Below, piece after piece: positions 29,212 to 39,490 of a stretch of DNA of 64,000 nucleotides (position 1 is its first letter; each line of letters begins with the position of its first letter). The notes beneath the pieces are model-generated. The model saw nothing but the letters and a program-made list of their open reading frames with translations. It ran no database searches and was not told the origin of the DNA. The translations under genes were made by a program, and so were the position numbers. Source of the stretch: Parvularcula sp. BBD 1991-13 (lineage in GTDB: Bacteria > Pseudomonadota > Alphaproteobacteria > Caulobacterales > Parvularculaceae); NCBI GenBank assembly GCA_001657385.1, contig LYSZ01000001.1, positions 248,001 to 312,000 on the forward strand, in the 5' to 3' direction.

Positions 29212-29969
29212 TGATCGTCAAGGCCGTTATCCGGCGCCTGCACCTGTGGGCCGGGCTGCTTCTCGGCGCCCAGATCCTTTTATGGATGCTGAGCGGCGTC
29301 GTGATGAGCTGGTTTCACCTGTCCCTGGTGCGCGGCGAGACGGCGGCGTTTGCTGCGCCGCCCCTTGAGCTGCAGGCGTCAACCTACGCCTCGCCCGGCG
29401 GCGTCATCGCCCAGATGGACGGTGCGACCTCAGTGGAGCTGCGCTCTTTCCTTGGCCGCGCGGTGTACGAGGCGCGCGGCGCCGGGCGCGCGGCGCTGTT
29501 CGACGCTTCGACAGGCGAGCGCCTGTCGCCGCTGCCCGAGGAGACCGCGCGCCAGGTCGCGGAACGGGATTTCATCGGCGAGGGCGAGATCGCGGCCATT
29601 GCGCTGCTGGATGATCCGCCTGGGGAGTATCGCGGGCCGGCGCCGGTGTGGCGCGCCGATTTCGACGACGCCCTGCACACCCGCCTTTACATCTCTGCGC
29701 AGACCGGCGCCGTCGCCGCGCGCCGCAACGACGTCTGGCGGCTGTATGATTTCTTCTGGATGCTGCATATCATGGATTATGCGGACCGGGAGAACTTCAA
29801 CAATCCGCTCTTGCGCGCGGCGTCCGCCGCCGGGGTCGTCGCGGCCCTGTCCGGCCTTTTCATGCTGCTTTTCCGCTCAAGCCGGCAACTGGTCGCGGAC
29901 GACGTGCGGCGGGCCTTGAGGCTTGGGAGCGGCAAGGCTGCGCGCCGGGACGCGCCGCCTTCCCGTTGA
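29211..29969 (+). CDS. PepSY domain membrane protein
   Basis: 252 residues with an N-terminal membrane helix (about 10-33, LHLWAGLLLGAQILLWMLSGVVMSW), a soluble region with PepSY-like features (VAERDF, YISAQTGAVAARRNDVWRLYDFFWMLHIMDY) and a second helix near 208-228. The LH..WMLSG and LHIMDY patterns are typical of the PepSY_TM family, found near iron uptake and peptidase genes. It overlaps the peptidase gene by one base; PepSY domains are thought to modulate peptidases, so a functional pair is plausible. Confidence 0.75.
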   Translation: MIVKAVIRRLHLWAGLLLGAQILLWMLSGVVMSWFHLSLVRGETAAFAAPPLELQASTYASPGGVIAQMDGATSVELRSFLGRAVYEARGAGRAALFDASTGERLSPLPEETARQVAERDFIGEGEIAAIALLDDPPGEYRGPAPVWRADFDDALHTRLYISAQTGAVAARRNDVWRLYDFFWMLHIMDYADRENFNNPLLRAASAAGVVAALSGLFMLLFRSSRQLVADDVRRALRLGSGKAARRDAPPSR

Positions 29970-30009
29970 AGGCCGCCCTTGCCCGGCGCCATTGCTGCGC
30001 GGCGCTGTC

Positions 30010-30411
30010 TTAAAATCCGAAGTAGATCGGCTCCGGGCCGGTCGGTTCGGCGTTCTTGTCGCCGTTGTCCTCGTCCGCCGCGGCGTCGCCCTGTTGCGGT
30101 TCGGACGCCGCGGGCGCGCGCTCGCATCCGCCGGAGGCCGTCGCGTCAGTTTCGGACGCGGCGGAGGAGGCGAGATCGTCGCTGTGAAAGCGTTGCAGCC
30201 AGTCGGTGACCGTCTCCGCCACGTCGAGCCCGAAACTCGGCAGCCGCAAGGCCGGGCCGGCGCGGCGTTCGGTCGCCTCGCCGCTTATGGACGCCCTGTT
30301 GGATGCGCCGCCGAACGCCGCGGAGACGAAACCCGCATACGCGGACGGCGCCGGGAACGACGTCACGATCAGTGACGCGGCGGCGAAGGTAAAAAGTCGG
30401 GATGCGCGCAT
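30010..30411 (-). CDS. exported protein of unknown function
   Basis: The 133-residue product starts at ATG 30411 because AGGAGA sits eight bases upstream. The signal peptide is clear (MRASRLFTFAAASLIV...AYA, cleavage near 26). The mature part is short and of low complexity, with a Ser/Ala/Asp/Glu-rich acidic tail and a single Cys. No family recognised. It is convergent with the PepSY gene. Confidence 0.5.
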   Translation of the reverse strand: MRASRLFTFAAASLIVTSFPAPSAYAGFVSAAFGGASNRASISGEATERRAGPALRLPSFGLDVAETVTDWLQRFHSDDLASSAASETDATASGGCERAPAASEPQQGDAAADEDNGDKNAEPTGPEPIYFGF

Positions 30412-30580
30412 AAAATTGTCTCCTGTGGAGGAAAATGCGCGCAAACGGGCGCGGAGGCAAGCCTGCGACCATTTAACAGGGGCCTGCGATGATTACGAAA
30501 CGGCAATGTTGGGCCCAGTCTCGCCGAAAAGCGTCCGCCCTCACGAAAACTTGACGGCAGGCCCGCTTTACGGCGCGCCC

Positions 30581-31693
<1,113 letters not shown>

Positions 31694-31771
31694 GACTTCC
31701 TCCTGACGGTGCGTGGTGACTGTTTTCGCTGAATTGTATTCGATTTCGCGCGAATGGGGTTCATCGTTTAC

Positions 31772-31782
31772 GCAAAAATTGC
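31772..31782. promoter_or_regulatory. candidate Lrp-type operator
   Basis: GCAAAAATTGC is a palindrome (GCAA, AAA, TTGC) in the ald-lrp intergenic region, within a wider TACGC...GCGTA inverted pair. An AT-centred palindrome between divergent ald and an Lrp/AsnC gene fits an Lrp-family operator, though no binding can be shown here. Confidence 0.4.
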
Positions 31783-31851
31783 CATTGAGGCGTATGTCAT
31801 TCTATGGAAGGAAGAAATTTGACATGACATTCGCCAACCTCCGGGGCGCCC

Positions 31852-32304
31852 ATGGACAGGTTTGACCGCGCGATTCTCGAGGTCCTGCAAACCAACGGGC
31901 AGACGCCCTTCGCCGAAATCGGCGAGCGGGCGGGCCTTTCCCCCTCCGCCTGCCACAAGCGGGTGCGCGCCCTGTGGGACGCCGGGGTGATTTCGGGGCA
32001 GGTGGCGATCATCGACGAGACCAAGGCCGGGCTGCGGACCTCCGTGTTCGTCCAGGCCACGCTCAAGAACCAGCAGCAGGCGACGCTCGCCGCCTTCGAA
32101 AAGGCGGTGGTCCGTCATCGCGAGATCATGGAGTGCTACCTGATGGCGGGGCTCTCCGACTACCTCATGCGCATCGTCTGCCGCGACGGCGACGAGTATG
32201 AACGCATCCACAGCGAGGTGCTGACGCAATTGCCGGGGGTGGAGCGGGTGACGACCAATTTCGCCATCCGCAAGGTGCTGCGCCGCACGGCGGTCCCGCT
32301 TTAG
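31852..32304 (+). CDS. Lrp/AsnC family transcriptional regulator
   Basis: 150 residues: an N-terminal winged helix-turn-helix (FDRAILEVLQTNGQTPFAEIGERAGLSPSACHKRVRALWDAGVI, about 3-48) and a C-terminal RAM/AsnC ligand-binding domain with VMECYLMAGLSDYLMRIV-like residues near 95-112. Lrp-type proteins sense amino acids. The divergent position next to ald suggests that it controls ald in response to alanine (as AldR does in mycobacteria). It is followed after six bases by a convergent small XRE gene. Confidence 0.9.
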   Translation: MDRFDRAILEVLQTNGQTPFAEIGERAGLSPSACHKRVRALWDAGVISGQVAIIDETKAGLRTSVFVQATLKNQQQATLAAFEKAVVRHREIMECYLMAGLSDYLMRIVCRDGDEYERIHSEVLTQLPGVERVTTNFAIRKVLRRTAVPL

Positions 32305-32310
32305 GCGCCG

Positions 32311-32562
32311 TCAGCCCGCGGACCGCCGGCGCAGCCTGACGCCGGAACCGCCGCCGTTCTCGGGGATGAACTCGATTCCGGCGTCTTCCAGCGTGTCCTG
32401 CAATTTTTGCAGCGTTCCCATCTGGACGCCGAGCGGCCCGTCCATTTTTTCAAGCCGCTTGATGGTCGGCGCCGATACGCCGGAGAGGTCCGCAAGATCG
32501 CGCTGCGTGATTCTCAATACGGCCCGCGCCGCTCTTAACTGTTCTGCTGTTTTTAACCCCAT
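32311..32562 (-). CDS. small XRE-type DNA-binding protein
   Basis: 83 residues with a helix-turn-helix of the Cro/XRE type: LRAARAVLRITQRDLADLSGVSAPTIKRLEKMDG (about 9-42). The C-terminus AGIEFIPENGGGSGVRLR is shared almost word for word with the protein encoded at 41542-41760, so the two are members of one small family common in alphaproteobacteria. ATG 32562. No cognate toxin is seen next to it. Confidence 0.8.
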   Translation of the reverse strand: MGLKTAEQLRAARAVLRITQRDLADLSGVSAPTIKRLEKMDGPLGVQMGTLQKLQDTLEDAGIEFIPENGGGSGVRLRRRSAG

Positions 32563-33023
32563 GGCGTATTTTTCGCCTCTCCGGCGCTGAACCGAGGCGG
32601 CGTTGACTGCGACGGGAGGGGTGAAAGTTTATCCATAAGAGACAATAAGTTATCCTAGGAATGGGGGCCTGGAAAGGGGCGCCCATGGTTGCAGGCCGAG
32701 AAGGCGTAAGGCTGGCCGACCGGGCGCCAGCCGTCATGGCGTTCATCGACGATCCCGTCGCCACGACGGGCTGGCCGGGCGTCCGCGTCGGCATGGGGCG
32801 CCGACCCGGCGCCGGTCGAGGCCGGCGCGCCTCTTTCGCGGCGCCCGGATCGTCGGCATGGGAACATTAATCCTGCGACAGGAACGCCGCAACGGCGCGG
32901 GATTTCGCGCCGGCAAAAGCACGGGCGGAAGAATTGGATTCAATTTGACCTTGACGGTTTAAGTCCGTCGCAAAGATTCCCCGCCAGTGTCGGCGGCATG
33001 CGTTTTCATTCGATGAGGCCGTC
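32563..33023. other. intergenic region without a supportable gene
   Basis: About 460 bases between divergent genes. Short open frames exist on both strands (for example 32661-32870), but they lack ribosome sites and have the composition of random GC-rich DNA. A degenerate direct repeat TTTATCC...TTATCC (about 32629-32655) in the AT-rich part upstream of the XRE gene may be part of its promoter region. No RNA gene seen. Confidence 0.5.
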
Positions 33024-33746
33024 ATGCTGACAACCGCACGAGTGGCGATCCCCGCGCCGGTGGAGGCGCGGCTGAAGACCGCCGCGGACTATTCGGACAA
33101 CGTTAACGATTACGCCCGCGAGGACCTGATCGGCTTCAACCGGCCCATGGCCGCCGCCTTCGCGCTGGTGGCGCCGGTGGCGCTGGCCTTCGCCTACAAG
33201 GCCGCCGGTCCGCTCGCCGCGCTGCAATGGGGCGCGGTCCTCGCCGCCATGGCCGTCGCCGGCCTCGTGGTGATCGGCAAGCGCGAATGGCCGCGCATCG
33301 TCCAGAAGTTCCAGACCTGCGCCACCGCCAAGCGCAGGGCGATCGCGGATCTGCGCTGCGGTTTCGGCGAGGCGTCCTATCTCAGCAACGGACGCGCGCC
33401 GCGCTTTTTCGAGCACGATCACGGCGTCCTCGTACTCGCCGACGCGGGCGATCTGAAAACCCTGTTCTTCTCCATCGCCAGCGACGGGACAGATCCGCGC
33501 TGGCCGCTTTATCTGAAGGGGGATCTGGAGCGCCGGGTCTGGCGCTGGCTGCGCCTGCCCATGTCCCGCGAGGTGGTGAAGTTCAGCGCCGAGGGCTCGA
33601 AAATGGCCGGCTCGGGCGACGCCTTGGTGATCGAATCCATCGACGCCTGGGAGGCGATCAATGTCGCCCTGGGCGAGCCGCTCGACGGCGCGGTGATCCA
33701 TCGCCCCTTCGGCGAGCTGGTGGAAATGGTCGAACGCGCGCTCTGA
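33024..33746 (+). CDS. membrane protein of unknown function
   Basis: 240 residues from ATG 33024. Two closely spaced membrane helices (about 42-62 and 67-86) are followed by a cytoplasmic C-terminal part of about 150 residues with [29 protein letters not shown] and a Trp-rich [12 protein letters not shown] stretch. No family recognised. It lies about 100 bases before lipA on the same strand and could be cotranscribed. Confidence 0.6.
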   Translation: MLTTARVAIPAPVEARLKTAADYSDNVNDYAREDLIGFNRPMAAAFALVAPVALAFAYKAAGPLAALQWGAVLAAMAVAGLVVIGKREWPRIVQKFQTCATAKRRAIADLRCGFGEASYLSNGRAPRFFEHDHGVLVLADAGDLKTLFFSIASDGTDPRWPLYLKGDLERRVWRWLRLPMSREVVKFSAEGSKMAGSGDALVIESIDAWEAINVALGEPLDGAVIHRPFGELVEMVERAL

Positions 33747-33844
33747 GCCCCTCGGCGCGCTCTGCGCGCCCCCGGGAGCGCCCCTGCGTCTGGGAGGGCT
33801 TCAGACCTCTTACAATCGCCCGCCGGCGCTGTTACATGGGTGAC

Positions 33845-34855
33845 ATGACGACGCTCATCGACAACACCGCCGATCCCGCAGGGCCCGCGGCTTCCCCGGC
33901 CCGGCGCACCCAGACCGACGCGCCGGGCGAGGCGAAAAAGCCGCGCCATCCGGAAAAGCAGTCCCGGCCCGACACGCCGCTGTTGCGCAAGCCGGCATGG
34001 ATTCGCGTCAAGGCGCCGGTCTCCAAGGGCTTCGCCGAGACGCGGGACATTGTCCGCGCCAAGCGGCTGCACACCGTCTGCGAGGAGGCGGCGTGCCCCA
34101 ATATCGGCGAGTGCTGGGATAAAAAGCACGCGACCATGATGATCATGGGCGACACCTGCACCCGCGCCTGCGCCTTCTGCAACGTCAAGACCGGCCTGCC
34201 CGCCGCCCTCGACCCGGAAGAGCCCGCCAATGTCGCCGCCGCCGTGGCGGAGATGGGGCTCAATCACGTGGTCATCACCTCCGTCGACCGGGACGACCTC
34301 GCCGACGGGGGCGCGGCGCATTTCGCCGCGGTGGTGGGCGCGATCCGCGAGGCCGCGCCGGGGACCACCATCGAAATTCTGACCCCGGATTTTCTGCGCA
34401 AGGACGGCGCCGAGGCGGCGGTGATCGACGCGCGGCCCGACGTCTTCAACCACAATCTCGAAACCGTGCCGCGGCTCTATCTCGGCATCCGCCCCGGCGC
34501 GCGCTATTACCACTCCATGCGGCTTCTGGAAAAGGTGAAGGAGCGCGACCCGCAAATGTTCACCAAGTCCGGCCTGATGGTCGGCCTCGGCGAGAGCAAG
34601 GAAGAAGTGATGCAGGTGATGGACGACATGCGCTCGGCCGGCGTCGACTTCATCACCATCGGCCAGTATCTCCAGCCGACGCGCAAGCACGCGCCTGTCG
34701 ACCGGTTCGTGCACCCGGACGAATTCAAGGCCTATGAGAGCATCGCCCGGGCGAAGGGGTTTCTCATGGTCTCCGCCTCGCCGCTGACCCGCTCCTCGCA
34801 TCACGCGGGAGAGGATTTCGCCAAGTTGAAGGCCGCGCGGGCTGCGCGCGGCTGA
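33845..34855 (+). CDS. lipA: lipoyl synthase
   Basis: Radical SAM enzyme that inserts two sulfurs into protein-bound octanoyl groups to make lipoate. The 336-residue product has the auxiliary cluster motif with Cys79, Cys84 and Cys90 ([12 protein letters not shown]) and the radical SAM CxxxCxxC with Cys105, Cys109 and Cys112 (CTRACAFC). It ends with the conserved RSSHHA motif near 321-326, whose Ser ligates the auxiliary cluster. ATG 33845 is chosen; an ATG nine bases earlier is equally in frame. The length is at the upper end for the family because of a Pro/Ala-rich N-terminus. Confidence 0.95.
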   Translation: MTTLIDNTADPAGPAASPARRTQTDAPGEAKKPRHPEKQSRPDTPLLRKPAWIRVKAPVSKGFAETRDIVRAKRLHTVCEEAACPNIGECWDKKHATMMIMGDTCTRACAFCNVKTGLPAALDPEEPANVAAAVAEMGLNHVVITSVDRDDLADGGAAHFAAVVGAIREAAPGTTIEILTPDFLRKDGAEAAVIDARPDVFNHNLETVPRLYLGIRPGARYYHSMRLLEKVKERDPQMFTKSGLMVGLGESKEEVMQVMDDMRSAGVDFITIGQYLQPTRKHAPVDRFVHPDEFKAYESIARAKGFLMVSASPLTRSSHHAGEDFAKLKAARAARG

Positions 34856-34962
34856 GCCTTACGCCTTCGAATACTTTTCTTTCGAGCCCTTACGCCTTCC
34901 AAGCCTGCGTCTTCGAGACTCTCTGTAACGACGTATCCGCATCCGTTCGAATGGGGACCGAT

Positions 34963-35430
34963 ATGATCAACAGACTGACGGCCGCCGCCGCGTTCGCGTC
35001 GATGGCTTGCGTTCCGGCCGCCCGCGCCGGCGATTTCGAGATGTTCGTGCCGGAAATCTTTCAGGGTTTCGCCGATACCTATCGCGCGGCGCCGGCGGTG
35101 CGCGCCGGCGATTTCGTGCATATATCCGGCGTCGTCGCCGGCCTCGGCGAAGACCAGGCGCGCACGTCGGAGACGTATGAAGCCGCCATCCGCGACGCCT
35201 TCGCGCGGGTCGAGGAGGTTCTCGGGTCGGCCGGCGCAAGCTGGTCCGACGTGATCGAAGTGACCACGTTCCATGTCGGCATGCGCGATCACCAGGAGAT
35301 CGTCGCCGAGGTGCGCAAGGAGTTCGTCACCGACAAGCCTTACCCCACATGGACGGCGATCGGCGTCGAGAAACTGTGGTCGGATCACCTGTTCCTGGAA
35401 ATCCGGGTGATCGCCTATCTCGGCGACTGA
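34963..35430 (+). CDS. exported RidA (YjgF/YER057c) family protein
   Basis: The 155-residue product from ATG 34963 has a signal peptide (MINRLTAAAAFASMACVPAARA, cleavage near 23). A RidA domain follows with AAPAVRAGDFVHISGVV, AFARVEEVLGSAGASWSDVIEVTTFH and KPYPTWTAIGVEKL. Classical RidA removes reactive enamines/imines and has a conserved Arg near the C-terminus; here the corresponding region reads LEIRVIAYLG, keeping the Arg. RidA proteins are usually cytosolic, so an exported version may belong to a divergent subgroup with another substrate. Confidence 0.8.
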   Translation: MINRLTAAAAFASMACVPAARAGDFEMFVPEIFQGFADTYRAAPAVRAGDFVHISGVVAGLGEDQARTSETYEAAIRDAFARVEEVLGSAGASWSDVIEVTTFHVGMRDHQEIVAEVRKEFVTDKPYPTWTAIGVEKLWSDHLFLEIRVIAYLGD

Positions 35431-35469
35431 CCGCTTCCTTCCGCCCGCATCCGCCGATAGGCTCCGCCC

Positions 35470-37956
35470 ATGGCTGACGGGACTTCCAGAGGGCTGCAAC
35501 GGCCGGCCGGGCTGCCGCCCAAATTCAGGGCGTGGTTCAGCGAGCGCGGCTGGCGTCCGCGCAAGCACCAGCTCGACTGCCTCGCCGCGGCCGAGGCCGG
35601 GCGCTCCCATCTTCTCATCGCGCCCACAGGGGGCGGCAAGACGCTGTCCGGCTTCCTGCCGAGCCTGATCGAGCTTGACGCCCGCGACGCGCCGGAACAG
35701 GGCCGTCTGCATACGCTCTATATCTCCCCCCTGAAGGCGCTGGCGGTGGACGTCGCCCGCAATCTGCAAATCCCGGCGGCGGAAATGGGCCTCGACATCC
35801 GCATCGAGACCCGAACCGGCGACACCCCCGCGGCCCGCCGCCAGCGGCAGAAAGATCAGCCGCCGGACATCCTGCTGACGACGCCGGAAAGCCTTGCGCT
35901 CCTGATCGCCGCGCCGGATGCGGCGGCGTATTTCAAGGGGCTGAAATCGGTCATCCTCGACGAGCTTCACGCGCTTATCCCCAGCAAGCGCGGGGCGCTC
36001 CTGTCGCTGGCGATCGCGCGCCTGCGCCGGCTCGCCCCCGGTCTGCGCCTTACGGGGCTGTCCGCCACGGTTGCGGACGCGCGCCCGCTGATCGACTATC
36101 TGACACCCCAGAATGTCGAGGACGCGCCCACGGCCGAGCTGATCCGCGGCAAGCCGGGCGCGCGGCCGAAAGTCGACATCCTGATCTCGGAGGAGCGCGT
36201 GCCGTGGTCCGGCCATACCGGGCGGCATTCGTTTCTGGAGGTGTACGAAGCGATCAGGTCGGCGGGCCTGACCCTCGTCTTCGTCAACACCCGCAGCCAG
36301 GCGGAGATGACCTTCGCCGCCCTGTGGGACGTCAATGACGACAACCTGCCCATCGCGTTGCACCACGGCTCGCTGGAGGTCGGTCAGCGCCGCAAGGTCG
36401 AGGCGGCGATGACGCGCGGCGCGTTGCGCGCGGTGGTGTGCACCTCGACCCTCGATCTCGGGATCGACTGGGGCGACGTCGATCTCGTCATCCAGATGGG
36501 CGCGCCCAAGGGCGCGAGCCGCCTGACCCAGCGCATCGGCCGCGCCAATCACCGCATGAACGAGCCGAGCCGCGCGCTTCTGGTCCCGGCGAACCGCATG
36601 GAAGTCCTCGAATGCATTGCCGCCAAGCACGCGATCGAGGAGGGCGCGCTCGACGGCGACCCGCCCCGCAGGGGAACCCTCGACGTTCTGGCGCAGCATG
36701 TTCTCGGCCGGGCCGTCGCCGGCCCGTTCGACCCGGACGATTTCTACCGGGAGGTGATTTCCGCGGCTCCCTATGCGGATCTGCCGCGCAAGGACTTTGA
36801 CGACGCGGTGGAGTTTGTCGCCACCGGCGGCTACGCGCTCAAGCGCTATGAGCGCTATCGCAAGATCGTGCGCCAGGCGGACGGGACATGGCGCATCCGC
36901 GACAAGCGCGCGGCGCAGCAATACCGCATGAATGTGGGGACGATCGTCGAGGCGCCGAGCCTTAAGGTGCGCCTCGCCATCGGCCGCAACGTCAAACGGC
37001 CGGGCCGGGTTCTCGGCACGGCGGAGGAATGGTTTTTCGAGCAGATGGCGCCGCGCGATACGTTTTACTTCGCCGGCGAGGTGTTGCGGCTGGAGCGCGT
37101 CGACGGGACCGACGCCGTCGTTACCCGCGCCCCGGGGGAAAACCCGAAGATCCCGAGCTGGATGGGCGCTAAATTTCCGTGGTCCACCTATCTCGCCGAT
37201 CGCGTGCGCCGCATGCTCTACGATCCCGACAGCTGGCGCGCCTATCCGGACCAGGTGCGCGAATGGCTGGAAAAACAGCGCGAGGTGGCGGTCATCCCCA
37301 AGCCCGACGAACTGCTCGTCGAAACCTTTCCTTATGCTGACCGATTCTTCATGGTCTGCTATCCCTTTGACGGGGTGCTGGCGCACCAGACGCTGGCGAT
37401 GCTGCTGACGCGCCGGCTTGAGCGCCTGGGCATGCAGCCGATCGGGTTCGCGCCGACGGAATACGCGCTCTCCGTCTGGGCGCGCCAGGATATGAGCGGT
37501 CTCGACATGGAGGCGCTGTTTCACGAGGACATGCTGGGCGAGGACCTGGAGACCTGGCTCGGCGAGGCCCTGCTGATGAAACGCACCTTTCGCAATTGCG
37601 CGATCATCGCCGGCCTGATCGAGCGCAAACATCCGGGCCAGGAGAAATCCGGCCGTCAGATCGCATTTTCCACCGACCTGATCTACGACGTCCTGCGCGA
37701 GCACGAGCCCGATCACCTGCTCCTGCGCGCGGCGTGGGACGACGCGGCGGGCGGGTTTCTCGACCTTGCCCGGCTGCAGGCAATCCTGACCCGGGTGAAG
37801 GGGCGCGTCAATCACGCCGCCCTCGCGCGCGTCTCGCCCCTCGCCGTGCCGGTGATGCTGGAGATCGGCCGCGAGAGCGTCGCCCGCGACGCCTCGGAGG
37901 AGATGCTGAGGGCCGCGTCCGATGCGCTCATTGCCGAAGCGATGGGATCGCCTTAA
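35470..37956 (+). CDS. ligase-associated Lhr-like DEXH helicase
   Basis: The 828-residue superfamily 2 helicase has motif I APTGGGKT (about 51-58), motif II DELHAL (about 164), motif III SATVAD (about 199), motif IV/V STLDLGIDWGDVDLV and motif VI QRIGRANHR. A long C-terminal domain typical of the Lhr-like 'ligase-associated DNA damage response DEXH box helicase' follows. It is cotranscribed with the PdeM nuclease gene ten bases downstream, the standard partner. The ATP-dependent ligase and MBL exonuclease of the four-gene set are not in the window. Confidence 0.88.
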   Translation: MADGTSRGLQRPAGLPPKFRAWFSERGWRPRKHQLDCLAAAEAGRSHLLIAPTGGGKTLSGFLPSLIELDARDAPEQGRLHTLYISPLKALAVDVARNLQIPAAEMGLDIRIETRTGDTPAARRQRQKDQPPDILLTTPESLALLIAAPDAAAYFKGLKSVILDELHALIPSKRGALLSLAIARLRRLAPGLRLTGLSATVADARPLIDYLTPQNVEDAPTAELIRGKPGARPKVDILISEERVPWSGHTGRHSFLEVYEAIRSAGLTLVFVNTRSQAEMTFAALWDVNDDNLPIALHHGSLEVGQRRKVEAAMTRGALRAVVCTSTLDLGIDWGDVDLVIQMGAPKGASRLTQRIGRANHRMNEPSRALLVPANRMEVLECIAAKHAIEEGALDGDPPRRGTLDVLAQHVLGRAVAGPFDPDDFYREVISAAPYADLPRKDFDDAVEFVATGGYALKRYERYRKIVRQADGTWRIRDKRAAQQYRMNVGTIVEAPSLKVRLAIGRNVKRPGRVLGTAEEWFFEQMAPRDTFYFAGEVLRLERVDGTDAVVTRAPGENPKIPSWMGAKFPWSTYLADRVRRMLYDPDSWRAYPDQVREWLEKQREVAVIPKPDELLVETFPYADRFFMVCYPFDGVLAHQTLAMLLTRRLERLGMQPIGFAPTEYALSVWARQDMSGLDMEALFHEDMLGEDLETWLGEALLMKRTFRNCAIIAGLIERKHPGQEKSGRQIAFSTDLIYDVLREHEPDHLLLRAAWDDAAGGFLDLARLQAILTRVKGRVNHAALARVSPLAVPVMLEIGRESVARDASEEMLRAASDALIAEAMGSP

Positions 37957-37966
37957 ACCCTTTCCC

Positions 37967-38728
37967 ATGTCCCGCCCGTCGCCCGATATCGTCATTTGCC
38001 GCGAAGCGCTGAGGCCCGATCTCCTGGGCGCGCTTTTCTGGCCCGCGCGGCGCGCGCTGATCGTTTCCGACCTGCATTTCGAAAAGGGATCGAGCTTCGC
38101 GGCCCGCGGCGTGATGTTGCCGCCCTACGACACCCGCGCGACGCTGAAGCGTCTGGCCGCGCTTGTCCGCCGCTACGATCCGGCGCTCGTCATTTCTCTG
38201 GGCGATGCGTTTCACGACCCCCATGCCGAGGCGCGCATGGACGAGGACGACGCGGCCATGCTGGAGGCGCTGATGCGCGGGCGCGACTGGCTGTGGGTTC
38301 TCGGCAATCACGATCCGGAACCGCCGGCGCGGTTCGCCGCCAGGACGGAGATCGAGACGACGATTGGCGCCCTGACGTTCCGTCACGAGCCGAGGGCGGG
38401 CGCCGCGCCGGGGGAGATCGCCGGACACCTGCACCCCTGCGCCCGCGTCGCGAGCGAGGGGCGGCTGTTGCGGCGGCGATGCTTCGCGGCGGGCGGCGAC
38501 GCGGAGAAGGGCGCGCGTCTCGTCATGCCCGCCATGGGCGCGTATGCCGGCGGGCTTAACGTGCTCGACGACGCTTATGCGCCGCTTTTCAGCGCGCCGA
38601 CCGCCTGGGTCATGGGCGCGCGGGGCGTGTACCCGATTGCCCATGATCGCCTCGCGCCTGACGTCGCCGCGCATGCCGGGGTCCATGTGGTGCCGGCGCG
38701 CCATGGAAAACGCCGACGCGCCGGATGA
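37967..38728 (+). CDS. pdeM: ligase-associated endonuclease PdeM
   Basis: Calcineurin-like metallophosphoesterase of 253 residues. Metal ligand motifs are in order: SDLHFEKG (Asp35, His37), GDAFHD (Asp80), GNHD (113-116) and AGHLHP (about 157). PdeM proteins are found with Lhr-like helicases and ATP-dependent ligases in a DNA repair module, which fits the helicase gene directly upstream. ATG 37967 is chosen over in-frame starts inside the helicase gene; ten bases separate the two genes. The basic tail (HGKRRRAG) is not conserved as far as I can tell. Confidence 0.85.
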   Translation: MSRPSPDIVICREALRPDLLGALFWPARRALIVSDLHFEKGSSFAARGVMLPPYDTRATLKRLAALVRRYDPALVISLGDAFHDPHAEARMDEDDAAMLEALMRGRDWLWVLGNHDPEPPARFAARTEIETTIGALTFRHEPRAGAAPGEIAGHLHPCARVASEGRLLRRRCFAAGGDAEKGARLVMPAMGAYAGGLNVLDDAYAPLFSAPTAWVMGARGVYPIAHDRLAPDVAAHAGVHVVPARHGKRRRAG

Positions 38729-38741
38729 ACGCGCCTTTCCT

Positions 38742-39467
38742 TTAAACGCGCTGTGCGATCAGGGTGGCCACGAGCAGGCTCCAGCCGAAACTGGCGAAGG
38801 TGCCGATGATGATGTACTCGACAATCTCCCGGTGCTGACTGTTGGCGATATCGCCGAAACGCAGCAGGGATTTCGCGGCGATCAGGAAGCCGACCCCGAT
38901 CGCCTGGCCCGACACCACGAGGATATAGATAATCCCGCGCTCAAGACAGCCGATGACGAACCCGCCATTGGGCAGCCCCTCAAGATCGGCGCCGCCGCCG
39001 GCGGCGTCCCGGCGGTCGCCGGCAAGGCGGGTCATGAATTTCTCGATCAGATAGGCGCCGCTCGGCACGGCCGCGACAAATCCCGCGATCACCGTCAGGG
39101 CGTCGATATAGGCCGCCGCCCGGTCCTCGCTCAGGATGCGCCATGCGCCCGCGTCGAACGCGGCCGGAAACGCGACGGCGACGGCGGCGATGACGGCGAA
39201 ATGGAACAACTGGTCGATGACGAACGGGGCCAGCGTGTCCTTGAATTTCATCGTCTTGACGTAATCGGCCGCCGCATGGGTGACGGCGATGGCGCCGAGA
39301 ATGTAAGGATTGAGCGAGCCGAGGATCGCTGCCGTCAGTATCGTGACGATCAGGATGTGCAGGAGCAGGAATTGCGGACGGCTTTTGCGCCGGATCAGCC
39401 AGCCGGGCTGGAACAGGAAATCGGCGATCAGATGGGCGCAGGCGAGGGCTATGAACGTCTCGGCCAT
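38742..39467 (-). CDS. DUF3307 multi-pass membrane protein
   Basis: 241 residues with about six hydrophobic segments. The N-terminal FIALACAHLIADFLFQPGWLIRRK followed by HILIVT and THAAADYVK is the DUF3307 signature. The role is unknown; members are often encoded next to SatD-like proteins, as here, where a SatD gene lies upstream on the same strand. Start ATG 39467, preceded by AAGGATTAAAGA. The 203-base gap to SatD holds two tandem repeat arrays that probably include its promoter. Confidence 0.85.
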   Translation of the reverse strand: MAETFIALACAHLIADFLFQPGWLIRRKSRPQFLLLHILIVTILTAAILGSLNPYILGAIAVTHAAADYVKTMKFKDTLAPFVIDQLFHFAVIAAVAVAFPAAFDAGAWRILSEDRAAAYIDALTVIAGFVAAVPSGAYLIEKFMTRLAGDRRDAAGGGADLEGLPNGGFVIGCLERGIIYILVVSGQAIGVGFLIAAKSLLRFGDIANSQHREIVEYIIIGTFASFGWSLLVATLIAQRV

Positions 39468-39490
39468 GGGGTCTTTAATCCTTCACGCCG

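Noticed and set aside
32661-32870. Small plus-strand protein
   Set aside because: No ribosome site, Arg/Gly/Ala composition of random GC-rich frames, and an overlapping frame on the other strand is equally good.
34801-37995. Long open frame antisense to the Lhr-like helicase gene
   Set aside because: Same reason: composition of a shadow frame and no recognisable motif, while the helicase motifs are complete on the plus strand.
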